Shown in pieces: positions 1 through 8,966 of a stretch of DNA of 64,000 nt. This DNA is from Burkholderiaceae bacterium (GTDB lineage: Bacteria > Pseudomonadota > Gammaproteobacteria > Burkholderiales > Burkholderiaceae). Made by a program: the position numbers and the translations under genes. Numbering within the stretch: position 1 is the first letter of the stretch; the number at the start of each line of letters is the position of its first letter. Location of the stretch: contig CANJBQ010000008.1 of NCBI GenBank assembly GCA_947472645.1, positions 1-64,000 of the forward strand, in the 5' to 3' direction. A model generated the notes under the pieces. It was not told the origin of the DNA and made no database searches. It saw only the letters and a list, made by a program, of their open reading frames with translations.

Positions 1-392
1 ATGAGATTAATAAAATGGTAAAAGATGCCGAAGAGAATGCAGAAGAGGACCGGAAATTGAGAGAGGTTGTCGATGCTAGAAATACAGCGGAAGCTTTGGT
101 TCATTCAACCAAAAAATCTCTTGAAGAACATGGAGCGTCTTTAGACGCTGCTGAAAAAGAGCAAATTGAGGCTGCATTAAAAGCATTAGAAGAGTCTGCT
201 AAAGGATCCGATAAAGCTGATATTGAAGCGAAAACAGAAGAGTTGGGTAAAGTGAGCCAAAAGCTTGGTGAAAAAGTCTATGCAGCGATGGCTGAGAAGG
301 CAAAAGCTGAGGGAGATAACAACGCGCAAGCTAGCAATCCTAAAGATGATAATGTTGTCGATGCTGAATTTAAGGAAGTTGATAAGAAGTAA
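1..392 (+). CDS. dnaK: Chaperone protein DnaK, C-terminal fragment (5' end outside window)
   Basis: This is the last ~130 codons of the Hsp70 chaperone DnaK, an ATP-driven folding machine that works with DnaJ and GrpE in the cytoplasm. The frame is open from base 3 ([10 protein letters not shown]). It covers the helical lid of the substrate-binding domain, seen as a charged run around '[13 protein letters not shown]'. It is followed by a Gly/Ala/Asn-containing linker and the acidic tail '[11 protein letters not shown]', close to the conserved DnaK C-terminus (EEVKDKK-like). The ATPase domain lies upstream of the window. dnaJ follows after 29 bases on the same strand, the usual dnaK-dnaJ operon. 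Any internal ATG near base 15 is not a start. Confidence 0.97.
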   Translation, partial: EINKMVKDAEENAEEDRKLREVVDARNTAEALVHSTKKSLEEHGASLDAAEKEQIEAALKALEESAKGSDKADIEAKTEELGKVSQKLGEKVYAAMAEKAKAEGDNNAQASNPKDDNVVDAEFKEVDKK

Positions 393-421
393 TTAGTCGG
401 TAGTTCATTAAAGGAATAGCT

Positions 422-1561
422 TTGGCGACAAAAAGAGATTTTTACGAGGTCTTAGAGGTACCTAAAAACGCTAGTGACGATGAGATTAAAAAAGCTTATC
501 GAAAAATGGCGATGAAATACCACCCTGACCGTAACCCTGATAATAAACAGTCAGAGGACAAATTTAAAGAAGCCAAAGAGGCTTATGAAATGCTGTCTGA
601 CCCTCAGAAAAAAGCAGCCTATGACCAATATGGTCATGCTGGCGTTGATCCAAGTATGGGCGGGTTTGGGGCGGCTGGAGCACAAGGCTTTGGTGGATTT
701 GCGGACGCCTTTGGCGATATCTTTGGTGATATGTTTGGTGCCGGTGGTGCACGAGGTGGCCGTGGTGGACCACAGGTTTATCGTGGCGGAGATTTACGTT
801 ACAGTATGGAAATCTCTTTAGAAGAAGCCGCTAAGGGTCACGAAACACAAATTCGGGTTCCTGGTTGGAGTACATGCGACGTGTGCAGCTCTACCGGAGC
901 TGAACCTGGCTCCAAAGTAGAAACCTGTTCGACCTGTAATGGCCAAGGCCAAGTAAGAATGTCTCAAGGCTTTTTTTCTATGCAGCAGACGTGTCCGAAG
1001 TGTCGAGGCAATGGACAATTTATACCTAAACCATGTAAAAAATGCCATGGTGAAGGAAAAACCAAGCAGCAAAAAACTTTAGAGGTCAAAATACCTGCTG
1101 GAATCGAAGATGGTATGCGTATTCGATTGACGGGGCATGGTGAGCCTGGCATTAATCAAGGCCCAGCTGGAGATTTATACGTTGAGGTTCACATTAAGCC
1201 ACACACAGTATTCGAGCGTGATGGAGACGATCTTCATTTCCAGATGCCGATTTCTTTTGCAACAGCGTGTTTAGGTGGCGAGGTTCAGGTACCAACTCTT
1301 GCAGGTAAGGCTAGCTTTGAAGTTGCTGAGGGTACGCAAACGGGTCGCACTTACCGCTTACGCGGTAAAGGGATTAAAGGGATACGGGCATCAATTGCTG
1401 GGGACTTGTACATTCATATTCAAGTGGAAGTCCCAGTCAAGTTAAATGAACAACAACGTAAGTTAATTCAAGAATTAGACCAAAGTTTACAAGTGGATAG
1501 TCGTAAGCATAATCCTCAAGAAAGAGGATGGATAGATCGAGTAAAAGGTTTTTTTAATTAG
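422..1561 (+). CDS. dnaJ: Chaperone protein DnaJ (Hsp40)
   Basis: Co-chaperone that stimulates DnaK ATP hydrolysis and delivers unfolded clients. At 379 aa it has the normal full length. The J domain (1-70) carries the HPD motif at residues 34-36, followed by a Gly/Phe-rich region (~75-125). A four-repeat zinc-finger region (~152-210) and the C-terminal substrate-binding domains come next. The start is TTG at 422, preceded by AAAGGA at 410-415 with 6 bases spacing; no in-frame ATG gives a complete J domain. The first zinc repeat reads CDVCSSTG, so the usual glycine after the second cysteine is serine, while all eight cysteines are present. The last 8 bases overlap convergent panB. Confidence 0.98.
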   Translation: MATKRDFYEVLEVPKNASDDEIKKAYRKMAMKYHPDRNPDNKQSEDKFKEAKEAYEMLSDPQKKAAYDQYGHAGVDPSMGGFGAAGAQGFGGFADAFGDIFGDMFGAGGARGGRGGPQVYRGGDLRYSMEISLEEAAKGHETQIRVPGWSTCDVCSSTGAEPGSKVETCSTCNGQGQVRMSQGFFSMQQTCPKCRGNGQFIPKPCKKCHGEGKTKQQKTLEVKIPAGIEDGMRIRLTGHGEPGINQGPAGDLYVEVHIKPHTVFERDGDDLHFQMPISFATACLGGEVQVPTLAGKASFEVAEGTQTGRTYRLRGKGIKGIRASIAGDLYIHIQVEVPVKLNEQQRKLIQELDQSLQVDSRKHNPQERGWIDRVKGFFN

Positions 1562-2378
1562 AAAAACAATGTTCAGGAGCGGGAAAAGCTCCTGATTTTA
1601 CTTCTGCAATATAAAGTTCAATTGCTTTATCAATGGTACCTGTAGTTGTTAAAAAGTTTTTGACAAACTTAGGTTGCCTTCCCGGAAATGCACCTAAAGC
1701 GTCATGCATGACTAAAACTTGACCGGAGCAGTCTACTCCAGCTCCAATGCCGATCGTAGGGATTGAGATACTCTCCGTAATTGCTTTGCCTAGCGAAGAC
1801 GGTATTGCCTCTAAAACAAGCATTTGCGCACCAGCACTTTCTAACAGCTTTGCTTCTTTTAAAATTTGTTCAGCTTGAGAAGACGACCTCCCTTGCACTT
1901 TAAATCCGCCAAGTGTGTTGACAGATTGCGGCAATAAGCCTAAGTGGGCGCAGACAGGAATTCCCTGCTGAACCAAATGTTCAACGGTTGGCGCTAACCA
2001 AGCTCCGCCTTCTAATTTAATCATTTTGGCACCAGCTTGCATCAGCAAAGCCGCATTTTTAAGTGCTTGAGATGGTTCTGCATAGCTAGCAAAAGGCATA
2101 TCAGAAATAAGGTAGGAGCGCTGAAGATTTTTACCGACACAATTCGTGTGGTAAATCATGTCCTCAATACGAACTGGCAGGGTAGATGTATGACCTTGGA
2201 TCACATTTCCAAGAGAGTCACCCACTAAAATAATATCGATCCCAATTTGGTCAAATAAAGTAGCAAAGCTGGCGTCATAGGCTGTTAAGCTCGTTATTTT
2301 CTCACCAGCTTGGTACATCTTATTTAATGAACTGATAGTTAATGCTTTGATTGATTCATTTGTGTCTATGTATGCCAT
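1554..2378 (-). CDS. panB: 3-methyl-2-oxobutanoate hydroxymethyltransferase
   Basis: First committed enzyme of pantothenate synthesis. It transfers a hydroxymethyl group from methylene-tetrahydrofolate to alpha-ketoisovalerate, giving ketopantoate. The 274-aa length is close to the family norm. The N-terminal half shows the TAYDASFA and LVGDSLGNV motifs (metal-ligand Asp at residue 54), then GHTSTLPV. The C-terminal half has PTIGIGAG and VMHDALG. It follows folK by about 44 bases on the same strand, so pantothenate and folate genes probably share a transcript starting at or before pcnB. The 3' end overlaps dnaJ by 8 bases. Confidence 0.97.
   Translation of the reverse strand: MAYIDTNESIKALTISSLNKMYQAGEKITSLTAYDASFATLFDQIGIDIILVGDSLGNVIQGHTSTLPVRIEDMIYHTNCVGKNLQRSYLISDMPFASYAEPSQALKNAALLMQAGAKMIKLEGGAWLAPTVEHLVQQGIPVCAHLGLLPQSVNTLGGFKVQGRSSSQAEQILKEAKLLESAGAQMLVLEAIPSSLGKAITESISIPTIGIGAGVDCSGQVLVMHDALGAFPGRQPKFVKNFLTTTGTIDKAIELYIAEVKSGAFPAPEHCFSN
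1573..1599 (+). terminator. Intrinsic terminator of dnaK-dnaJ, lying inside the 3' end of panB
   Basis: An 8-bp perfect stem TCAGGAGC / GCTCCTGA with a 7-base loop (1573-1595) is followed by four T residues. It begins 11 bases after the dnaJ stop codon and lies within the final codons of the convergent panB gene, so one sequence would serve as a coding end on minus and a terminator on plus. Confidence 0.65.
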
Positions 2379-2422
2379 ATACCGACCATTGAGCTAAAAC
2401 ATGAATATAACGACTTTTTTGT

Positions 2423-2941
2423 TTAATGGGTATTATTTGAATCGCCACTCTTTGGGCAGAGTTGCATTTGTAGTTTTTCGATTTTTTGCCAAGATAAGTC
2501 TGTGAGATGATTTTTCAGCTTTCCGAAACGAGGTAACGCTATTTCGGGTTCAATTTCTAAAAGAGGCAAGAGAACAAACATCCGCTCAGTGATTCTGGGG
2601 TGAGGGATTGTCAGTTCAGGATCCGTGTACGATAGATCTTCATAGGTAAGAAGATCAATATCTAATGTACGTGGAGCTTTTGCAAAAGGGCGCTCTCTAC
2701 CAAAATGGCGCTCTACAGATTGACATGCGTGAAGCAAAGAAATAGGCTCTAAAGTGGTGGTAATAGCAATGACGTTATTAATGTAGTCATTTCCAGGGGC
2801 GTCGACAGGAGTACTGATATAAAAACAGCTCCTAGCATCAATTTGAATTGATGGGATCTGCGCAAGACAAATAACAGCATCTGTCAAAATTTGCCTTGAA
2901 TCACCAATATTGCCACCTAAACCGATAAATGCTTTTGCCAT
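2423..2941 (-). CDS. folK: 2-amino-4-hydroxy-6-hydroxymethyldihydropteridine pyrophosphokinase
   Basis: HPPK transfers pyrophosphate from ATP to 6-hydroxymethyl-dihydropterin in folate synthesis. The 172-aa protein opens with the family motif GLGGNIGD (residues 7-14). It has the FGRERPF segment near 80-86 and the catalytic, magnesium-binding Asp pair D94/D96 in 'RTLDIDLLTY', then 'IPHPRITER'. Start ATG at 2941 is supported by an AAAGGA ribosome site about 9 bases upstream on the minus strand. It lies between pcnB (48 bases upstream) and panB, and pcnB-folK-panB is a recurrent order in beta- and gammaproteobacteria. Confidence 0.96.
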   Translation of the reverse strand: MAKAFIGLGGNIGDSRQILTDAVICLAQIPSIQIDARSCFYISTPVDAPGNDYINNVIAITTTLEPISLLHACQSVERHFGRERPFAKAPRTLDIDLLTYEDLSYTDPELTIPHPRITERMFVLLPLLEIEPEIALPRFGKLKNHLTDLSWQKIEKLQMQLCPKSGDSNNTH

Positions 2942-2989
2942 TAATAAAATCCTTTATGTTGGCATAGATTTAACTACTTTAATCAAATT

Positions 2990-4402
2990 TCACAAAACTT
3001 GCTGAGAGTCATCGGGAAAATTGTTGAGTTCTTGTTGTTTAGGGCTTCTTCGCCTTCTGCGTCTCGATTTTCCCGGAGTACTTGAAGAATTTAGTGGGGA
3101 TTCTTCTTTAGCAGCGATCATCAATTGTTCTCTCTCATCAGAACTCGCCATTTGAAATTTCTCCCACCAATCTGTCAGTGAAGAGGGTAATTCATCGGCC
3201 ATACTTCTTAAACATAAAAAATCGTACCCGGCTCTAAAACGAGGGGATTCTAATAAACGGTAAGGCATCTTGCCAACACGCTTTTCAAAACGAGGTTGCA
3301 AGCTCCAAATTTCTCGCATATCAGTTTCAAATCGTCGTTGAATGGCAAAAACTTCTCGTTGATTCGCGAGTACTTGATCAATGGCATCGTGAAGAGAAGG
3401 TATCTGAGGTTTACCTGTGCTCATTTCATTTTGCCATTCTTGATAGACTTCATGCCATAGCAAGGTAGCAAATAAAAAACCAGGAGAAATAGGTTTACCT
3501 AATTGGACGCGCTCATCGGTACGATCAAGGGCTATTTTTGCAAAATTATCCTCGTTGGCTTGTTGCATAATTGCATCGATCATTGGGAGCAGACCTTGGC
3601 CTAGTCCGACGTGTCGTAAAGCCTCTAAAGATGCCCAAGCATGACCTGACATTAATAATTTCAAGATTTCATCAAACAGTCTAGCGCTAGGAACATCATG
3701 AATGAGCGGAGCTAATTCAGCGATGGGGGCAAGGGTATACCCTTCTATATTAAAGCCTGTTTTTGCGGCAAATCTAACTGCGCGCAGCATTCGAATAGGA
3801 TCTTCTCGATAACGTTGCGTTGGCTGTCCGATCATACGAATTAGATGGTCTTTGATATCTTTCATGCCCCCATGGTAGTCAAGCACGATTTGAGTGGAAG
3901 GGTCGTAGTACATCGCATTGATAGTGAAGTCACGTCGTGTGGCATCCTCTGATTGGCTTCCCCAAATATTGTCACTGAGAATACGGCCGCTTTCATTGAT
4001 ATGTTCGCTCTCGTTATTAAGCATTGCACGAAAGGTGGAGACTTCAATAATCTCTGGTTTATTTCCACCATAAAAAGTAACGTGAACAATTTGAAAGCGC
4101 CTACCAATGAGACGTGATTTTTTAAATAAAGATTGGACCTGCTCTGGCGTGGCATTGGTTGCGACATCAAAATCTTTAGGAACAATGCCTAAAATCAAAT
4201 CACGTACAGCACCACCAACAATGAAAGCCATATATCCCGCAGCTTGAAGGGTATGCGTTACCTTCATAGCATTTTTAGAAATATGCGCTTGATTAATCTG
4301 GTGATGCTTAAATTGAACTTCTTGTGGCGCTTTTTTTCGGGAAGCTGATGGTGGGGCAACTATTTTTTTACCGAGAATTCGTCGAATGAGTTTATTAATC
4401 AT
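2990..4402 (-). CDS. pcnB: Polynucleotide adenylyltransferase (poly(A) polymerase I)
   Basis: Adds 3' poly(A) tails to RNA, promoting decay by exonucleases. I start it at ATG 4402, which overlaps the stop of the upstream HAD gene as ATGA. The frame is open 8 codons further, but that extension lies inside the neighbour. The 470-aa protein has the class II nucleotidyltransferase core VGGAVRDLILG followed by the catalytic D77/D79 pair in KDFDVAT. The RRDFTINAM and GMKDI segments and the 'REDPIRMLRAVRFAAK' neck follow. The C-terminus is strongly basic (run of six Arg near 'GKSRRRRRRSP'), typical of PcnB and likely RNA-binding. The DxD motif separates it poorly from CCA-adding enzymes, but the long basic tail and folK neighbour favour PcnB. 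Confidence 0.95.
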   Translation of the reverse strand: MINKLIRRILGKKIVAPPSASRKKAPQEVQFKHHQINQAHISKNAMKVTHTLQAAGYMAFIVGGAVRDLILGIVPKDFDVATNATPEQVQSLFKKSRLIGRRFQIVHVTFYGGNKPEIIEVSTFRAMLNNESEHINESGRILSDNIWGSQSEDATRRDFTINAMYYDPSTQIVLDYHGGMKDIKDHLIRMIGQPTQRYREDPIRMLRAVRFAAKTGFNIEGYTLAPIAELAPLIHDVPSARLFDEILKLLMSGHAWASLEALRHVGLGQGLLPMIDAIMQQANEDNFAKIALDRTDERVQLGKPISPGFLFATLLWHEVYQEWQNEMSTGKPQIPSLHDAIDQVLANQREVFAIQRRFETDMREIWSLQPRFEKRVGKMPYRLLESPRFRAGYDFLCLRSMADELPSSLTDWWEKFQMASSDEREQLMIAAKEESPLNSSSTPGKSRRRRRRSPKQQELNNFPDDSQQVL

Positions 4403-5082
4403 GCAAATAAATGAATAATTTTCCAAGAACGTTCAATGGCAATCGATTGCAATCGTTGATCTGGATTTGTCGCAATAGGCTCTTTTACTTTTTCTAAAAG
4501 TGGCAAGTCATTCAATGAATCAGAATAAAAAATACTATTTGAAACAAGATCAAAACTCAGATCTTGTTGTTTAAGCCATGATTCAACATGCGCCACTTTT
4601 CCAGATTGAAAATTTGGCAAACCTTCTACTTTTCCCGTAAATTCACCCTCAGGCGTCATTTGAGGCTCAGTGGCTATTAAGTGATCTATTCCAAGGCGTT
4701 TGGCGATTGGTCGAGTGACAAAGCTATTGGTAGCGGTAACAACACAACATAAATGATTTTGTTGTTGATGAAACTGAACAAGTTGAATGGCTTGGGAACG
4801 AATTTGAGGCTCAATTTTTACGCGCATAAATTCATCATGCCATACTTCGAGCTGTTTTCTAGAATGACTTGCTAGGGGTTTTAGTGCGAAGTCCAAAAAT
4901 TCGTCAATATTGAGAGCGCCAGTTTTATAGGCCTCATAAAAATAATCATTGGCTTTTTTATACTCAAGTGCATCAACAATTCCCTTTTCCACCAAAAAAT
5001 TACCCCACTCATGATCACTATCGATGGGTAAAAGAGTATGGTCTAAATCAAATAAGGCGAGAACTGGGGAGGAGCTTGGCAT
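4399..5082 (-). CDS. HAD-superfamily hydrolase, subfamily IB (SerB-like)
   Basis: A 227-aa phosphatase-type protein. Motif I is FDLDHTLLP (nucleophile D12, acid/base D14), motif II is VVTATNSF, and motif IV is 'YSDSLNDLPLL', with a helical cap between I and II. This architecture matches the HAD-IB group that includes phosphoserine phosphatases; the substrate cannot be told from sequence. Homologues annotated as HAD-IB hydrolases commonly sit between hda and pcnB in betaproteobacteria. Its stop codon overlaps the pcnB start, and it begins only 3 bases after hda, so all three are probably translated from one mRNA. Confidence 0.9.
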   Translation of the reverse strand: MPSSSPVLALFDLDHTLLPIDSDHEWGNFLVEKGIVDALEYKKANDYFYEAYKTGALNIDEFLDFALKPLASHSRKQLEVWHDEFMRVKIEPQIRSQAIQLVQFHQQQNHLCCVVTATNSFVTRPIAKRLGIDHLIATEPQMTPEGEFTGKVEGLPNFQSGKVAHVESWLKQQDLSFDLVSNSIFYSDSLNDLPLLEKVKEPIATNPDQRLQSIAIERSWKIIHLFA

Positions 5083-5085
5083 TGC

Positions 5086-5835
5086 TTAAATTTTATTTTT
5101 TAGAAGATCTCTTACAAAAGCAAGAGTAATCGATTTTTTGGTTTGTAAAGAATAGTGATCAAGTGCTTCTATTAAACTAATTAAGCTTGGTAGATCACGA
5201 TGAAAATTTTCAATCAACCATGGTGCAATATCCGTCGGTAAAGTGATTCCTCTTGCGGTAGAAAACTCATTAATCGCTTTTACTTTCTCATCGTCATTGA
5301 GGGTATGTAACTCAAAATTAATGCCTGAAGAAAGCCGCGAGGAAATGTCACTTCGTAAAGATAGACCACTGACAGATTGCGATCCTGTGGCAATGATGAG
5401 AATATCCTCATCTTCTTTTGCTTCAATCAAAAGACGGAAAAAGGATTTTTGTTCATTTTCTTTTAAATGGTCCACATTATCAATGAGATAGACCTTATGA
5501 ACCAACATGTTCCCATAGTCAAGATAACTCCATAGGCTACTCCCCGGCTCAAGATAGCATGTACTTACTTCGTTCTCTTGAGCGCTTTGCGTTAGTGCTT
5601 TTAGTAAATGTGTTTTACCTGATCCTGTCGGCCCCCAGATATAAATAATCTCTAATTCCGGATTTGGATTCGTTGGGTTTTCCCAATAATGCACTAGGGT
5701 TTTCAACAGCCCCAAGAGCTGTAAATTCGTTTTCTTATCCTTTTTGGACAGAACAAAATTATTTAAACTTGGTGCTGGAGAGACCAGAATGTCTAGGGTA
5801 AATTGTTGAGGTTTTTTACTGGTCATACCGATCAT
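5086..5835 (-). CDS. hda: DnaA regulatory inactivator Hda-type AAA+ protein
   Basis: DnaA-like ATPase that in E. coli binds the DNA sliding clamp and promotes hydrolysis of DnaA-bound ATP after initiation. The 249-aa protein has a Walker A motif GPTGSGKTH at 68-76 and a Walker B-like 'VYLIDNVDHL' near 115-124. It has an arginine-bearing 'DISSRLSSG' region and no C-terminal DNA-binding domain IV, which separates it from DnaA. The N-terminal 'QQFTLDI' resembles the clamp-binding QL-type motif of Hda. The start is ATG 5835 (ATGA overlap with the upstream permease) or ATG 5826; the overlap suggests translational coupling. Confidence 0.93.
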   Translation of the reverse strand: MIGMTSKKPQQFTLDILVSPAPSLNNFVLSKKDKKTNLQLLGLLKTLVHYWENPTNPNPELEIIYIWGPTGSGKTHLLKALTQSAQENEVSTCYLEPGSSLWSYLDYGNMLVHKVYLIDNVDHLKENEQKSFFRLLIEAKEDEDILIIATGSQSVSGLSLRSDISSRLSSGINFELHTLNDDEKVKAINEFSTARGITLPTDIAPWLIENFHRDLPSLISLIEALDHYSLQTKKSITLAFVRDLLKNKI

Positions 5836-6848
5836 GAATTTGTATTAAACCACTCGCTGGATAGAAAACGGCTTTTTAAATGCTTAATTGCAACTAAACA
5901 AATGGCCGACATCGGGAATGCTAAAAGGATCCCAAAAAATCCAAACATTTGACCAAAAACCATCAAAGCGAATAATACGGCCACAGGGTGTAAACCAATA
6001 CGCTCTCCAACTAATCGAGGGGTCAGAACAAACCCTTCTAGAAATTGCCCAACGCCGTAAAGAATTAAAACGGCAATGATGACATTACCTGGCCCAAATT
6101 GAAGAAATGTTGCGAGTAAAGAAAGTGTGAAGCTCAATAAGAATCCAACATAGGGGATAAAAGCCACTAATCCTGTAAAAACACCGAGTGGAATTGCACT
6201 TTGTACACCAATCAAACTAAGGCCAATGCTATAGAAGCAAGCTAAGACTAACATTAAAAGGATTTGACCACGTAAATATTGGGAGAGTAACACATCCACT
6301 TCTTTAATCAGGGAGAATGAGGTCTTCTTAAAACGGACCGGTATCAGAGCACTAATCATCTTTAAAAAAGCGTCCCATTCTAATAGTAGGTAAAACAAAA
6401 CAAACAATACTAGGACTGTATTGGCAAAAAATCCAAGTACAGACCCAGAAGATTTTAAAATGGTACCGAGAGACTTAGTGACTAGCGTATTCGCATTATC
6501 AGATATCTGGGATGTAATCGTGCTTTGAGCATGCTCACGAATCATATTCCAATCGAGAGCGATATTAAAGCTTGCTAATTTGGGCTCAAGCCATTCTTGC
6601 GTATTTTTTAACCAGATAGGAAATTGTGCTTTTATGAGCGGGACTTCATGATTGATGAGATTCAATAACAGCATTAAGATGATGAGGCTCGCTAGTACCC
6701 CAATCAATAAAGAGATCAATGCCGCAAAGGCACGCGGGATACCGCCCTTCAATAATCTTTTAGTTAAGGGCTCTAAAATATAGGCAAAAATAAAAGCTGC
6801 CAAAAAAGGCATCATTATTTCCATAAAGCTTGATATAAAATCTGTCAT
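5832..6848 (-). CDS. AI-2E / PerM family transporter
   Basis: Polytopic inner-membrane protein of 338 aa with about seven to eight hydrophobic segments. It carries the family signature '[17 protein letters not shown]' and a C-terminal '[16 protein letters not shown]'. Family members include the E. coli autoinducer-2 exporter TqsA and PerM, but most, including this one, have no assigned substrate. Start ATG 6848 is the furthest possible: an in-frame TAA lies seven codons upstream, and AGGG precedes the ATG. The first hydrophobic segment begins almost at once, so the N-terminus is slightly short for the family. It is the first gene of the minus-strand run toward panB and is divergent from purM, the common arrangement in Burkholderiales. 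Confidence 0.88.
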   Translation of the reverse strand: MTDFISSFMEIMMPFLAAFIFAYILEPLTKRLLKGGIPRAFAALISLLIGVLASLIILMLLLNLINHEVPLIKAQFPIWLKNTQEWLEPKLASFNIALDWNMIREHAQSTITSQISDNANTLVTKSLGTILKSSGSVLGFFANTVLVLFVLFYLLLEWDAFLKMISALIPVRFKKTSFSLIKEVDVLLSQYLRGQILLMLVLACFYSIGLSLIGVQSAIPLGVFTGLVAFIPYVGFLLSFTLSLLATFLQFGPGNVIIAVLILYGVGQFLEGFVLTPRLVGERIGLHPVAVLFALMVFGQMFGFFGILLAFPMSAICLVAIKHLKSRFLSSEWFNTNS

Positions 6849-6901
6849 TACTAACCCTATTAATTAGATTCATCTCATTCTACCGATTCCATAGGAATAA
6901 T

Positions 6902-7978
6902 ATGTCAAATCCGACAAATAACGATTTAAATTCTTCTAAAAGTGACAACTCAAAGGGTTTGTCGTACAAAGATGCCGGGGTCGACATGGAAGCAGGTGAT
7001 GCTTTAGTGGAAAGAATCAAGCCTTTAGCAAAAAAGACGATGCGTGAGGGTGTTTTGGCTGGAATTGGGGGGTTTGGAGCCTTATTTGAGGTGCCAAAAC
7101 GCTATAAAGAGCCTGTTTTAGTCTCGGGTACTGATGGAGTAGGGACAAAACTAAAGCTTGCCTTTGAATGGCAGATACATGACACGGTGGGCCAGGACCT
7201 AGTAGCGATGAGTGTAAATGACATACTAGTTCAGGGCGCAGAGTCCTTATTCTTCCTTGATTATTTTGCCTGTGGCCGATTAAATGTAGATGTCGCCGCA
7301 ACAGTTGTTGGCGGAATAGCCAAAGGGTGTGAAATTGCTGGATGTGCCCTTATTGGTGGTGAAACTGCAGAAATGCCAAGTATGTACCCCGATGGCGAGT
7401 ATGATTTAGCTGGATTTGCCGTTGGTGTCGTAGAAAAATCAAAAATTATTACTGGGAAAAGTATTGTTCCTGGAGACATTGTGATTGGTTTAGCATCGAG
7501 TGGCGCTCACTCAAATGGCTATTCACTGATTAGAAAAATTATCGAACGCTGTGGCGTCAGTCCTGACTTTGATCTCAAAGGAAAGTCTTTAAAAGATGTC
7601 GTGATGACACCGACACAGATTTATGTTAAACCCGTTTTAGATTTGCTTCAAGAAGTTACTATCAAAGGCATGGCACATATAACTGGTGGCGGTTTGGTGG
7701 AAAATATCCCACGTGTTCTGCCGGAACATGTTCAAGCGGTGTTGCATCGTGAAACGTGGAAGATGCCTACACTATTTCAATGGTTAGCTCATGAAGGCGG
7801 TGTCGCTGATCATGAAATGCATCGAGTGTTTAATTGCGGCATTGGAATGGTCATTGTTTTATCTAGTCAGGAAGCCGCAAAAGCAGTTGAATTTTTAAAT
7901 CAAAAAGGGATAACAACGTATCAAATTGGTGAAATCGTTGATCGTCCACATGGGGCGCATCAAACTATTGTTATTTAG
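6902..7978 (+). CDS. purM: Phosphoribosylformylglycinamidine cyclo-ligase (AIR synthetase)
   Basis: Fifth step of purine synthesis: ATP-dependent ring closure of FGAM to aminoimidazole ribonucleotide. The 358-aa protein contains [12 protein letters not shown], then [12 protein letters not shown] (nucleotide binding), '[11 protein letters not shown]' and the glycine-rich [15 protein letters not shown]. All are typical PurM landmarks. The extended Ser/Asn/Asp-rich N-terminus (~20 aa) is a normal variable region. Start ATG 6902 has AGGAA at 6892-6896. Its end overlaps the convergent miaA by 8 bases. purN, two steps earlier in the pathway, lies 21 kb away in the same window. Confidence 0.98.
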   Translation: MSNPTNNDLNSSKSDNSKGLSYKDAGVDMEAGDALVERIKPLAKKTMREGVLAGIGGFGALFEVPKRYKEPVLVSGTDGVGTKLKLAFEWQIHDTVGQDLVAMSVNDILVQGAESLFFLDYFACGRLNVDVAATVVGGIAKGCEIAGCALIGGETAEMPSMYPDGEYDLAGFAVGVVEKSKIITGKSIVPGDIVIGLASSGAHSNGYSLIRKIIERCGVSPDFDLKGKSLKDVVMTPTQIYVKPVLDLLQEVTIKGMAHITGGGLVENIPRVLPEHVQAVLHRETWKMPTLFQWLAHEGGVADHEMHRVFNCGIGMVIVLSSQEAAKAVEFLNQKGITTYQIGEIVDRPHGAHQTIVI

Positions 7979-8957
7979 CCGTTGCATCGATATGTTGTAA
8001 ACATAGATCAATAGCATTTTGAGCAAATTGGCGTGTGCTGGGATCAAATGTTTGTCGACTGGGCATTGCTCTTAACCACGTGAGTTGCCTTTTGCCAAGC
8101 TGTCGACTTGCAGCGAGGCCTGATTGAATAAATTCAGCTTCAGTAATCTCTCCTGCTAAATACGAAATCGCTTGACGATATCCGACAGCCCGCATAGAGG
8201 GCAAGTCTGGATGGATATTTTCTTGCGCAAGAAGATGCTCAACCTCTACCAAGAAATGATTCTTTAACATGGCGTTAAAACGCTCTTCGATTCGTTGATG
8301 GAGCCAACCACGGTCTTGCGGCTCTAGCGAAATTAAGCGGTGTCGAAACGAAGCATCATCTCTTGAAGTTGAATAAGGATTTTTTGCCAAAAAAGAGGAC
8401 ATAGTTTGGCCTGTCATGGCAAACACCTCCAATGCTCGAGAAATCCGTTGCGTATCGCCAGGTGGTAGACGAAGTGCGGTATCAGGATCAATGCTTTGCA
8501 ATCGTTGGTGCATGGCATCCCACCCGACTAGACGAGCCTCAAGGGCAATTTTTTCACGTACTTCTGGGGTTGATGCTGGTAAATCTGTTAGACCCTGCAT
8601 CAGGGATCGCCAGTAAAGCATAGTTCCTCCAACAATGACTGGATAATGCCCCCTTTGTCGAATTTCTTTTACCCAGATAATCACGTCTTTGGCAAATTGA
8701 GCTGCAGAATAGCTTTGCCATGGATCGCGAATATCAATGCCGTGGTGTCGAACCTGCGCTTGTTCTGTAGTGCTGGGCTTTGCGGTTCCAATATCCATAC
8801 CGCGATAGACTAATGCTGAGTCCATGCTAATTAATTCTATCGTATGCCCTTTTAAAAGAGCTGCATTTACTAGATCAAAAGATAGTGTACTTTTACCACT
8901 GGCAGTTGGTCCGACAATGGCAAGAATATTTTCCAAAGGGTGTTCAGAAAATGTCAT
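7971..8957 (-). CDS. miaA: tRNA dimethylallyltransferase
   Basis: Adds a dimethylallyl group to A37 of tRNAs that read UNN codons; the precursor comes from the same isoprenoid route as IspH and IspA in this window. The 328-aa protein has the P-loop [11 protein letters not shown] at 16-26. It also has '[19 protein letters not shown]', the '[11 protein letters not shown]' motif, and the C-terminal 'SMRAVGYRQ' and '[12 protein letters not shown]' tRNA-contact segments. It is full length. It begins 9 bases after mutL on the same strand, the mutL-miaA pairing seen in many proteobacteria. Its end overlaps purM. Confidence 0.97.
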   Translation of the reverse strand: MTFSEHPLENILAIVGPTASGKSTLSFDLVNAALLKGHTIELISMDSALVYRGMDIGTAKPSTTEQAQVRHHGIDIRDPWQSYSAAQFAKDVIIWVKEIRQRGHYPVIVGGTMLYWRSLMQGLTDLPASTPEVREKIALEARLVGWDAMHQRLQSIDPDTALRLPPGDTQRISRALEVFAMTGQTMSSFLAKNPYSTSRDDASFRHRLISLEPQDRGWLHQRIEERFNAMLKNHFLVEVEHLLAQENIHPDLPSMRAVGYRQAISYLAGEITEAEFIQSGLAASRQLGKRQLTWLRAMPSRQTFDPSTRQFAQNAIDLCLQHIDATAK

Positions 8958-8966
8958 AGAAAAGTA

